Made by a program: the position numbers and the translations under genes. Positions 1 to 5,811 of a stretch of 6,153 bases of DNA are shown one piece after another. The notes under the pieces were generated by a model that saw only the letters and a list, made by a program, of their open reading frames with translations, made no database searches and had not been told where the DNA came from. Position 1 is the stretch's first letter, and the number at the start of each line of letters is the position of its first letter. The DNA is from Oribacterium parvum (GTDB lineage: Bacteria > Bacillota > Clostridia > Lachnospirales > Lachnospiraceae): NCBI GenBank assembly GCA_938022235.1, contig CALIEL010000021.1, positions 1 through 6,153 on the forward strand. Reading direction: 5' to 3'.

Positions 1-50
1 TCCTTGTGCAACAGCCCCTTCATACATTCATTATAGCTTTTATCATCCAT
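1..50 (-). CDS. 5' end of an unidentified gene, cut by the left edge
   Basis: An ATG at 50-48 opens a frame that stays open to the window edge and reads MDDKSYNECMKGLLHK. It begins one base after the TAA stop of the iron-sulfur subunit gene, which is typical of genes in one operon. Upstream there is only a weak purine-rich run (GGGG inside the last codons of that gene, about 8 bases before the ATG). Sixteen residues are too few to name a family. By position it could be an accessory, assembly or further redox protein of the fumarate reductase cluster, but that is inference only. It could also be a chance open frame, since 50 bases without a stop is not strong evidence. Confidence 0.45.
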   Translation of the reverse strand, partial: MDDKSYNECMKGLLHK

Positions 51-51
51 T

Positions 52-762
52 TTATTTGCCCCAAACAGCCGCTGCATTCGACCTTACAAGCAGTTCTTCC
101 ACAGGCAGACCAATCGGACAAATATCATGACAAGATAACGACTTCCCGCATCCCTCAAAATATTTCTTCTTATATTCAGCAGAAATCTCATTCAAATGAG
201 TGCTTTCCTGTTCTTCATTCAGAATCCGAAATGCGTTGACTGCAGCAACAGCGCCTGCAAAAGTCCCATTTGCAGAGAAGTTAGGACACACTTCAAGGCA
301 GCAGCCACACATCAGACAGCGTGCCGACTGGTATCTCGGTTCATGTGTCCACGAACTCATATAAGCTTCACTTTCAAGCCAAAGGTTCAGTTTTTTCAAA
401 TTTTCAAACAGATTTGACCGGTCAACGATCAAATCTCTTACAAGCGGAAATTTGCTTAAAGGTTCCAAGGTAATTGTAGAACCTTTTAACGTATGTAGAA
501 ATGTAGAGCATGCCAGCCTCGGACGTTCGTTAATCAGCATGGCGCAAGCCCCACATTTTCGCACCATACAGCTACATTCCCAGCTGATGGGAGTAACTAT
601 ATTCCCTGAGTTATCTTTCAAAGGGGTTCTACTGTTCAATTCCTTTAGAACAGTAGCAACAGAGCTGTTTCTGCTTCCGTCAAACTCAAATTCCTGCCAA
701 TAACTGTCTGCTTTCTGACTCTCCTGCCGCCTGATTCTTATTTTATATACCAAGTGAATCAC
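52..762 (-). CDS. frdB: Fumarate reductase/succinate dehydrogenase iron-sulfur subunit
   Basis: This is the electron-transfer subunit that links the flavoprotein to the membrane cytochrome b. Counting 236 residues from the GTG at 762, an N-terminal plant-type ferredoxin domain holds the [2Fe-2S] ligands C65, C70, C73 and C85. The C-terminal domain holds CxxCxxCxxxCP (C149, C152, C155, C159) and CxxxxxCxxxCP (C205, C211, C215). By the family pattern, C149/C152/C155/C215 bind a [4Fe-4S] cluster and C159/C205/C211 a [3Fe-4S] cluster. All eleven ligands are present at family spacing, and the RDLIVDRS segment after the first domain is typical. Two extra cysteines, C63 and C154, sit beside the clusters. 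The GTG overlaps the flavoprotein TGA by four bases (GTGA). An in-frame TTG at 753 has a better-spaced ribosome binding site, so the true protein may be 233 residues. Family assignment is very secure; the physiological direction (fumarate reduction or succinate oxidation) is not shown by this subunit. Confidence 0.95.
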   Translation of the reverse strand: MIHLVYKIRIRRQESQKADSYWQEFEFDGSRNSSVATVLKELNSRTPLKDNSGNIVTPISWECSCMVRKCGACAMLINERPRLACSTFLHTLKGSTITLEPLSKFPLVRDLIVDRSNLFENLKKLNLWLESEAYMSSWTHEPRYQSARCLMCGCCLEVCPNFSANGTFAGAVAAVNAFRILNEEQESTHLNEISAEYKKKYFEGCGKSLSCHDICPIGLPVEELLVRSNAAAVWGK

Positions 763-2303
763 CGCCTTTCTGGAACAGGTACAAAGGAAATCTGTATCTG
801 CTTTCCATCAAATCTGGCTACCGTTGTTTTAAGGTAATCATCATCATTGCTCTTCGGATAATCCTCCCGCCAGTGTGCACCACGGCTTTCTTTTCTTGCA
901 AGAGCACTCTTTAGAACTGCCATGCCAAGCAATGGAAGATTTCCTGTCAGCGCTTGTACCGTTTGAATCCCATTTAACAACGTATTCTCATTTCTGACAA
1001 CGCCCATAGTCTCCTGCATCACTTTGTTTAATTGCTTTATTTCTGAAATTTGGGACGCTGGTGGAAAATCTATCTGTGTCGCACAAGATAGATCTACTAC
1101 ATCTGCCTGTTCGCATGCTGATTTTGCCGCAACACGTCCTCCGTATAACGCTCCTAACAGAGAATTTCCACCAAGACGGTTGGCACCATGATATTGGGCA
1201 CAGCATTCTCCGGCAGCGTAAAGATTCTGAATCGGCGTTCTGTGCTGCTCATCCACCAGAATGCCTCCCATAAAATAGTGAATTCCCGGTAAAACAGACA
1301 CCGGTTCCTTTCGTATATCTTTATGCAGATAGGTCATACAATCGTCTGCCAGACCAGATAGCTTATTTGAAATAATCTCGTCCGATATTTCCGTCATGTC
1401 AAGAAATACCTCTGATTCATGGCTGACCTTCCATATCTCTCTGGCGGTAATATCTCGTGGCATCAGATTTCCAAGCTCCGGGTATTTTTCCTCCATGAAA
1501 TACCATTGTTTTCCATCTTTCATGGCAAACAACCTGCCACCTTCCCCTCTGGCCGCCTCGCTGATGAGCATGCGTTTTCCACCACATTTCACAGTTGTCG
1601 GATGATACTGGATCATCTCGCCATTTGCCAGAGGAACACCAAGCCGGAACAATTCTGCGGTGACTTCTCCTGTATTGCTCAGCGAACCCGTTGTATTTCC
1701 AAACAATCCGTGCATACCACCGGTGGCAACAATAACCGCATCCCCCGGTAATTCCACAGTCTCCTGACTGTATTCATCCCTGATTACGCAGCCACAACAA
1801 ATATTGTCACACAGACGAAGTGTTAGGAAAGAATGATGGCTGAACCGTTCTACCATACCAGATGCTTCTTTCCTGCGAACAGCGTCTATCATAGCTGTCA
1901 TGATCTGCTTCCCGGTATCGCTCTGCGCAAAAGCAGTCCTTTTCTTTTTCTGCCCGCCAAAATTCCGCAGATCCACATTATCATAGCCGCTCATGTTAAA
2001 TTGAACTCCAAGTTTTAACAGCCAGTGCACCAGCTCCGGTGCTGCCTGTGTCATTCCCCAAACTGCATTTGGGTCTGCCAGACCGCAAGCCGCCTTTATT
2101 GTATCTGTGAAATGTTCTTCGGGACTGTCGTTTTCATCTTTTGTATTCAAAGCTGCGTTGATACCGCCCTCCGCCATAACAGACTGCGCCCGCTCTGATG
2201 GAAAGGAGGAAACCAGTTTTACATTGCATCCATTTTCCGCTGCCTGCAAAGCCGCTGAAAGTCCTGCCAGTCCAGCACCTATAATAATAATTGTCTTACT
2301 CAT
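759..2303 (-). CDS. frdA: Fumarate reductase/succinate dehydrogenase flavoprotein subunit, lacking the covalent-FAD histidine
   Basis: This is the catalytic FAD subunit that interconverts fumarate and succinate on the cytoplasmic side. The 514 residues start with a Rossmann FAD motif, GAGLAGLSAAL (9-19). The dicarboxylate site is complete when aligned by eye to E. coli FrdA: H234 (in HPTT), E249 and R252 (EAARGEGG), R283 (MPRD), H342 (HYFMGG) and R376 (NRLGGNS). The C-terminal ESRGAHWREDYP (472-483) is also typical. At the position of the histidine that covalently holds FAD (RSHSV in relatives) this protein has Gln40 (RAQSVMAEGG), so FAD is probably bound non-covalently. It is shorter than E. 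coli FrdA (about 600 residues), mainly at the C-terminus. I chose ATG 2303 because it overlaps the cytochrome b stop as ATGA and has GGGTGG 8 bases upstream; an in-frame GTG at 2315 would add four residues. L-aspartate oxidase is the nearest alternative but does not fit the adjacent frdB and cytochrome b genes. Confidence 0.93.
   Translation of the reverse strand: MSKTIIIIGAGLAGLSAALQAAENGCNVKLVSSFPSERAQSVMAEGGINAALNTKDENDSPEEHFTDTIKAACGLADPNAVWGMTQAAPELVHWLLKLGVQFNMSGYDNVDLRNFGGQKKKRTAFAQSDTGKQIMTAMIDAVRRKEASGMVERFSHHSFLTLRLCDNICCGCVIRDEYSQETVELPGDAVIVATGGMHGLFGNTTGSLSNTGEVTAELFRLGVPLANGEMIQYHPTTVKCGGKRMLISEAARGEGGRLFAMKDGKQWYFMEEKYPELGNLMPRDITAREIWKVSHESEVFLDMTEISDEIISNKLSGLADDCMTYLHKDIRKEPVSVLPGIHYFMGGILVDEQHRTPIQNLYAAGECCAQYHGANRLGGNSLLGALYGGRVAAKSACEQADVVDLSCATQIDFPPASQISEIKQLNKVMQETMGVVRNENTLLNGIQTVQALTGNLPLLGMAVLKSALARKESRGAHWREDYPKSNDDDYLKTTVARFDGKQIQISFVPVPERR
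762..767 (-). promoter_or_regulatory. Ribosome binding site that questions the frdB start
   Basis: AGGCGG lies at the 3' end of the flavoprotein gene. It overlaps the first base of the GTG start at 762, so it cannot serve that codon well. It lies 8 bases before the in-frame TTG at 753-751, the usual spacing. This favours TTG 753 as the real start, giving a protein that begins MVYKIRIRR. The choice between the two starts is unproven. Confidence 0.5.
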
Positions 2304-2839
2304 AAATATTGCCACCCAATATAATAGAAAATAACTGCGCCCGCTATAAACAGAAGGAGCACCGAAAGAATCAAATAAATATCACCCCTTCGTTCTTTAT
2401 AACTGATGATTCCCAGCGATACGAGCAATGGGCGGATATTGATAAAAATATGAACAAAGATTGCCGCCACGAACAAAAGCTGAGTTACCATCTTTACCGT
2501 TGTAAAAGGGAACAAAATATATGTCCCATTCTGCACCTTTCCAAACAAGCCAATATGGAAGAACAGCAGGATCAGTATTGCCAGCCCACTGGCTCGTCTC
2601 GCCCAGAATATGGCGTTCTGTTTCAGATACATTTTTCCGGATTGCTTCGCTGTCTGTAAACTCTGAACTGTCAGGATGACACCAATCACCGTATGCACAA
2701 CAAGAATACCAACACCAATCCATGCAAGAAGTTTCCCTGCGCTACTTCCAACTCCGTTCAGCATAAAGCTGCCCATGATTCCATGAATCATAAAAATGAG
2801 AAGCATTAAAACAGACAAAATCGTATTCCATTTTCTCAT
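2300..2839 (-). CDS. frdC: Single-subunit diheme-type cytochrome b membrane anchor of the fumarate reductase
   Basis: This integral membrane subunit probably anchors FrdAB and passes electrons from menaquinol through heme b. The 179 residues form five predicted membrane helices at about 6-28, 35-59, 84-100, 114-136 and 153-175. Helices 1 to 4 each contain one histidine: H19 (MIHG), H49 (VVHT), H95 (FFHIG) and H130 (FVHI). Four helix-embedded histidines in a five-helix single subunit is the pattern of diheme SdhC/FrdC proteins such as those of Bacillus subtilis and Wolinella. The ARRASG segment (80-85) before helix 3 resembles the conserved RxSG of this superfamily. The protein is somewhat shorter than those relatives. 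The ATG at 2839 has GAGGTG 11 bases upstream. The stop overlaps the frdA start by four bases, and the previous gene ends 10 bases upstream. The role is assigned from topology, histidines and adjacency to frdA and frdB; overall sequence similarity to named anchors is weak by eye. Confidence 0.85.
   Translation of the reverse strand: MRKWNTILSVLMLLIFMIHGIMGSFMLNGVGSSAGKLLAWIGVGILVVHTVIGVILTVQSLQTAKQSGKMYLKQNAIFWARRASGLAILILLFFHIGLFGKVQNGTYILFPFTTVKMVTQLLFVAAIFVHIFINIRPLLVSLGIISYKERRGDIYLILSVLLLFIAGAVIFYYIGWQYL
2312..2317 (-). promoter_or_regulatory. Ribosome binding site deciding the frdA start
   Basis: GGGTGG is followed by 8 bases and then ATG 2303. It overlaps the alternative in-frame GTG at 2315, which therefore has no useful site of its own at this distance. 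Together with the ATGA overlap with the upstream stop codon, this supports translation from 2303 coupled to the cytochrome b gene. Confidence 0.55.
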
Positions 2840-2849
2840 AAATTCCCGC

Positions 2850-3368
2850 TCACCTCATTTCTTCGCTGTCCATGATCATATAGTCCATCTGTGTTAGCGT
2901 TGTAACGTCAATAAAATCATCCGATGCCAGGAATACATCATACTTTCCACTTACCACTCTTGATAGCATCATTGTGTTACTGTACTCTTTCAGATCTACG
3001 GAGAAACCGGCCTGTTTCAACCTGTCACAGAGTTTCTTAGCATAACTGACAAGCGGATAATCCGTCTCAGATACATATAACCGAAAACTAATGTCCGTTT
3101 TCATGAGATCTGTTTCATTTGTTTCCGAATCGTCCAGTGCCAATTCTTTTAATTTATTCCGGGTGTTCTCGTTGTCGAGACCATCTGACATCATATTAAT
3201 ACCGAGAACATAAGAGCCTTCCAACTGTGCGGAGGCTTGAGCCGCCTTTTTTGACTTCGGTGTTGCTCCTGTGACTACATCAATCATAGAAGGCGGTGAA
3301 TGTAAAATGGCACCAAACCCTACAAGAAAAACAATCGTAACAACTAACAGAATCAGTTTTCGTTTCAC
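2850..3368 (-). CDS. Membrane-anchored protein with a possible FMN-attachment motif and a solute-binding-protein-like tail
   Basis: I do not recognise a named gene. The 172-residue protein begins with KRK and a hydrophobic segment (about 5-22) with no lipobox cysteine, so it looks like an N-terminal membrane anchor or signal sequence with the rest outside the cell. Right after it, D30-V-V-T-G-A-T36 matches the consensus Dxx(S/T)GAT at which ApbE transferases attach FMN to threonine in NqrC/RnfG-type proteins; T36 would be the acceptor. The FMN_bind fold that normally precedes this motif is absent. Residues 95-150 (FRLYVSETDYPLVSYAKKL through SGKYDVFLASDDF) resemble the C-terminal lobe of family-5 peptide-binding proteins: a beta strand, a helix, 'LKQAGFSVDLKEY' and 'GKYDVFLAS'. 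The start is GTG 3368 with GAGGTGG just upstream; the overlapping ATG at 3370 is out of frame and meets TGA at once. It lies 16 bp after the ATPase and 10 bp before cytochrome b. It may be a flavin carrier, a sensor, or a remnant of a larger protein. Confidence 0.75.
   Translation of the reverse strand: MKRKLILLVVTIVFLVGFGAILHSPPSMIDVVTGATPKSKKAAQASAQLEGSYVLGINMMSDGLDNENTRNKLKELALDDSETNETDLMKTDISFRLYVSETDYPLVSYAKKLCDRLKQAGFSVDLKEYSNTMMLSRVVSGKYDVFLASDDFIDVTTLTQMDYMIMDSEEMR
3261..3281 (-). other. Candidate ApbE flavinylation motif DVVTGAT
   Basis: These seven codons encode D30 to T36 of the 172-residue protein. The fit to Dxx(S/T)GAT is exact. In established flavinylated proteins the final threonine carries FMN through a phosphoester bond. 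A helix-like KSKKAAQASAQ follows, as in FMN_bind proteins, but the usual domain before the motif is missing, so actual modification is uncertain. Confidence 0.45.
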
Positions 3369-3384
3369 ATTCCCACCTCATTTC

Positions 3385-5739
3385 CTATTTTTTCAAAATT
3401 CTCATTGCGTTTAAAACAGCAATTATGGTAACGCCTACATCACCAAATACAGCTTCCCACATTCCCGCAATACCAAGAGCACCAAGAATCAGGAACACAC
3501 TCTTAATCCCAAGAGCAATCACTATATTCTGCATGACAATCTGTTTTGTCGCTTTTGCTACTTCAATCGCGTCCACCAGCTTAGACGGTTCATCTGTCAT
3601 CAGAACTACATCTGCTGCTTCAATGGCCGCATCCGAACCAAGCCCACCCATTGCAATACCAACATCTGCACGGGCAAGGACAGGAGCGTCATTGATACCA
3701 TCACCAACAAAAGCCAATTTGCTTCCCGGTCTCTTTTTACTATCTAAAAGCTCAACCTTTTCCACTTTTTGGTCAGGAAGCAGCTGTGCATAATATTCAT
3801 CCAACTGCAATTCTTCTGCAACGGACTTCCCAATTTTTTCATCATCACCGGTAAGCATGACTGTTTTTTCCACGCCGATATGTTTCAGGTCAGAAATTGC
3901 TTTTTTACTGTCCGGCTTCACTTCATCTGTTATCAAAATACATCCTGCATATTGACCATCTACAGCCAAATAAACTTTTGTACCTGCGTTTTCACAGGTT
4001 GTGTACTCTATACATTCTGTATCCATAAGTTTCGTATTGCCAGCAAAAACTTTCTTTTCCCCTGCCATTACACTGATTCCATATCCTGAAATTTCCTTAT
4101 AATCAGAAATCACTGACTGATCAATTTCTTTTCCATAAGCAGCAAGAATGGATTTTGCAATAGGATGGTTAGAAAAACTCTCTGCCTCTGCCGCATACTC
4201 CAGAACCTGTTCTTTTGAAAATCCATTTGCAGGCAAAATATCCGTCACATTGAAAACACCTTTTGTAAGTGTTCCGGTTTTATCGAACACAATAACGCTG
4301 ACATTATTAAGTGCCTCTAAATAATTGCTTCCTTTTACAAGAACACCTCGTTTAGATGCTGCACCAATGCCGCCGAAGAAAGTCAGCGGGATTGAAATAA
4401 CCAATGCACATGGACAAGATACCACAAGGAAAACAAATCCTCTGCGAATCCACTCTGTCCAGCCTCCGCCAAGAATGATCGGTGGCAGAATCGCCAGAAA
4501 AGCTGCTAAGATTACAACCACAGGTGTATAATAACGTGCAAATGTAGTAATAAAATTTTCTGTTGGCGCTTTTCGGCTTGACGCATTTTCCACAAGATCA
4601 ATAATCTTTGAAGCCGTAGATTCACCAAATGCTTTTGTTGTCTTAATCATTAAGACACCCGTCTGATTCATACAACCGGAAAGTGCTTCGTCTCCTTTAT
4701 GAACACTTCTCGGAACTGATTCTCCTGTTAAGGCGCTTGTATCCAGCATAGAATCTCCATCCAATACCACACCGTCTAATGGAATTTTTTCACCAGGCTT
4801 TACAATAATAATCTCACCAATGGAGACATTTTCTGGAGATATGGTAATCAATTCCCCATTTCTTCTTACTGTAGCAGAATCTGGACGTATATCCATTAAG
4901 TCTGATATAGATTTTCTTGAACGCTTAACAGCCAATGACTGAAAAAATTCACCTACCTGATAGAATAGCATAACAGCAACTGCTTCTGGATATTCACCAA
5001 TGACAAAAGCCCCAATCGTAGAAACACTCATCAAAAAATGTTCATCAAATACACGCCCCTTTGAAATGTTCCTCACAGCCTGCCATACAACATCTCCACC
5101 AAGAATAACATAAGAAACAATGAGAAAAGCTAACTCGATAGGCAGTGACACTTTCGCAAAAACAGTCAATGCCATACCAATGGCATAGATTGCTGCACCA
5201 GTCGCTAAACGAACTGTCAACTTCTTATCCTCATTGTTATAGGATTCATTGGCCTCCTGCTTTTTTTCCGGTATATAAGATTCCTGTACAATTTCAGAAA
5301 CTTCCACATCTGGCTCATGGCTATGAACAATCGTTTCAATCTGACTGGCTATCGTATCTGCGGCTGTCTGAGTAACATTGATTGTAAGCGTCTGCTTCAT
5401 GAGATTTACCACTGAGGATTGCACTCCATCCAACTCTCCGACTTCTTTTTCAATTTTTGCGGAACAATTCGGACAGTCCAACCCTTTTAACGAATAACTC
5501 TGTGTAACATTCATAACGGTTTCTTCCTGAACTTCCACATCTGGCTCATGACTATGAACAATCGTTTCAATCTGACTGGCTATCGTATCTGCGGCTGTCT
5601 GAGTAACATTGATTGTAAGCGTCTGCTTCATGAGATTTACCACTGAGGATTGCACTCCATCCAACTCTCCGACTTCTTTTTCAATTTTTGCGGAACAATT
5701 TGGACAGTCCAACCCTTTTAATAGAAATATGCGTTTCAC
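3385..5739 (-). CDS. cadA: Heavy-metal P1B-type ATPase, Zn/Cd/Pb exporter class, with two near-identical HMA domains
   Basis: This membrane pump probably exports Zn2+, Cd2+ or Pb2+ using ATP. Of its 784 residues, two HMA domains come first (about 3-70 and 80-147), each with GLDCPNC (C12/C15 and C89/C92); Asp before the cysteines is typical of Zn/Cd binders, not Cu binders. The core shows TGES (338-341, actuator), SCPC (441-444, transport site), phosphorylated D486 in DKTGT, H525-P526, TGD (630-632) and GDGIND (679-684). K746 in the penultimate helix and D767 in the last (GDVGVTIIAVLNAMR) match the P1B-2 Zn/Cd signature. Eight membrane segments fit the family. The start is GTG 5739 with AAGGAG 6 bases upstream. 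An ArsR-type gene lies 59 bp upstream, the usual cad/znt arrangement, and a 24-bp operator candidate lies in that gap. The 192-bp repeat encoding the HMA domains is unusually clean. ZntA is an equally valid name; the metal cannot be fixed from sequence. Confidence 0.95.
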   Translation of the reverse strand: MKRIFLLKGLDCPNCSAKIEKEVGELDGVQSSVVNLMKQTLTINVTQTAADTIASQIETIVHSHEPDVEVQEETVMNVTQSYSLKGLDCPNCSAKIEKEVGELDGVQSSVVNLMKQTLTINVTQTAADTIASQIETIVHSHEPDVEVSEIVQESYIPEKKQEANESYNNEDKKLTVRLATGAAIYAIGMALTVFAKVSLPIELAFLIVSYVILGGDVVWQAVRNISKGRVFDEHFLMSVSTIGAFVIGEYPEAVAVMLFYQVGEFFQSLAVKRSRKSISDLMDIRPDSATVRRNGELITISPENVSIGEIIIVKPGEKIPLDGVVLDGDSMLDTSALTGESVPRSVHKGDEALSGCMNQTGVLMIKTTKAFGESTASKIIDLVENASSRKAPTENFITTFARYYTPVVVILAAFLAILPPIILGGGWTEWIRRGFVFLVVSCPCALVISIPLTFFGGIGAASKRGVLVKGSNYLEALNNVSVIVFDKTGTLTKGVFNVTDILPANGFSKEQVLEYAAEAESFSNHPIAKSILAAYGKEIDQSVISDYKEISGYGISVMAGEKKVFAGNTKLMDTECIEYTTCENAGTKVYLAVDGQYAGCILITDEVKPDSKKAISDLKHIGVEKTVMLTGDDEKIGKSVAEELQLDEYYAQLLPDQKVEKVELLDSKKRPGSKLAFVGDGINDAPVLARADVGIAMGGLGSDAAIEAADVVLMTDEPSKLVDAIEVAKATKQIVMQNIVIALGIKSVFLILGALGIAGMWEAVFGDVGVTIIAVLNAMRILKK
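5299..5490 (-). repeat. Second (inner) copy of the 192-bp HMA-domain repeat
   Basis: This is one arm of a direct repeat whose partner lies at 5530-5721, offset by 231 bases (77 codons, in frame). The copies differ only at 5320 (g here, a at 5551) and 5470 (c here, t at 5701), both synonymous on the coding strand. It encodes residues LKGLDCPNC through HEPDVEV of the second HMA domain. Similarity stops abruptly at both ends, and the encoded flanks (SYS before, SEIV after) differ from those of the other copy. Confidence 0.95.
5530..5721 (-). repeat. First (N-terminal) copy of the 192-bp HMA-domain repeat
   Basis: This is the partner of 5299-5490, encoding the first HMA domain from LKG near residue 7 to residue 70. 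The 39-bp linker between the copies (5491-5529) is not repeated. The near identity points to a recent duplication or to gene conversion between two older HMA domains. Confidence 0.95.
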
Positions 5740-5745
5740 GATAAT

Positions 5746-5751
5746 CTCCTT
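5746..5751 (-). promoter_or_regulatory. Strong ribosome binding site for the ATPase gene
   Basis: AAGGAG lies 6 bases before the GTG at 5739. It is the best Shine-Dalgarno match in the window and fixes this non-ATG start, which keeps the first HMA domain complete from its first beta strand (KRIFLLKG). Confidence 0.85.
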
Positions 5752-5756
5752 ATAAT

Positions 5757-5780
5757 TTGTTTAATTGTTCAATTACTCAA
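5757..5780 (-). promoter_or_regulatory. Candidate ArsR-family operator in the arsR-ATPase gap
   Basis: On the coding strand the gap holds a 24-bp imperfect palindrome: TTG, 2 bases, TAATTG, AA, CAATTA, 2 bases, CAA. Inner arms of 6 bp and outer arms of 3 bp match perfectly. The same 24 bases also read as three degenerate 8-mers: TTGAGTAA, TTGAACAA and TTAAACAA. An AT-rich dyad upstream of a metal ATPase is the normal kind of ArsR/SmtB site. Binding is inferred from position and symmetry. A second operator before the regulator gene would lie outside the window. Confidence 0.5.
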
Positions 5781-5782
5781 CT

Positions 5783-5811
5783 ATAATGTTAAAAAATATT
5801 ATTTCTGCCAA
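5783..5811 (-). promoter_or_regulatory. Weak internal promoter candidate before the ATPase gene
   Basis: TTGGCA (5811-5806) and CATTAT (5788-5783) are separated by 17 bases, matching the -35 and -10 consensus at 5/6 and 4/6. The -35 lies in the last codons of the regulator gene. Transcription would start inside the operator candidate, a plausible geometry for repression. AT-rich DNA gives such matches easily by chance, so the main promoter may instead lie beyond the right edge. Confidence 0.28.

Noticed and set aside
458..486. Inverted repeat AAAGGTTC / GAACCTTT with a 13-base loop, resembling a terminator or attenuator stem
   Set aside because: It lies wholly inside frdB codons, has no T-run after it on either strand, and similar short repeats are expected by chance.
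1419..1751. Plus-strand open frame of 110 codons opposite frdA
   Set aside because: It is the antisense of a conserved flavoprotein gene, has no recognisable domain, and several similar plus-strand frames mirror the other genes.
759..2303. Flavoprotein as L-aspartate oxidase (NadB), suggested by non-covalent FAD and a length near 510
   Set aside because: It is directly coupled to frdB and a cytochrome b gene and keeps the full fumarate/succinate active-site set; no nadA or nadC is seen.
3368..3370. ATG at 3370 as the start of the 172-residue gene
   Set aside because: It is in another frame and is followed at once by TGA; the overlapping GTG at 3368 opens the long frame.
3369..3384. A terminator or promoter between the ATPase and the 172-residue gene
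   Set aside because: The 16-bp gap holds only the ribosome binding site and shows no stem or T-run on the coding strand.
5299..5721. The direct repeat as a mobile element or CRISPR unit
   Set aside because: Both copies are in-frame coding sequence for HMA domains, there are only two, and no spacers, terminal inverted repeats or transposase are present.
3385..5739. ATPase as a copper exporter (CopA)
   Set aside because: The HMA motif is GLDCPNC, not GMTCxxC, and the last two helices carry the Lys/Asp pair of Zn/Cd/Pb pumps instead of the CopA NxxYN pattern.
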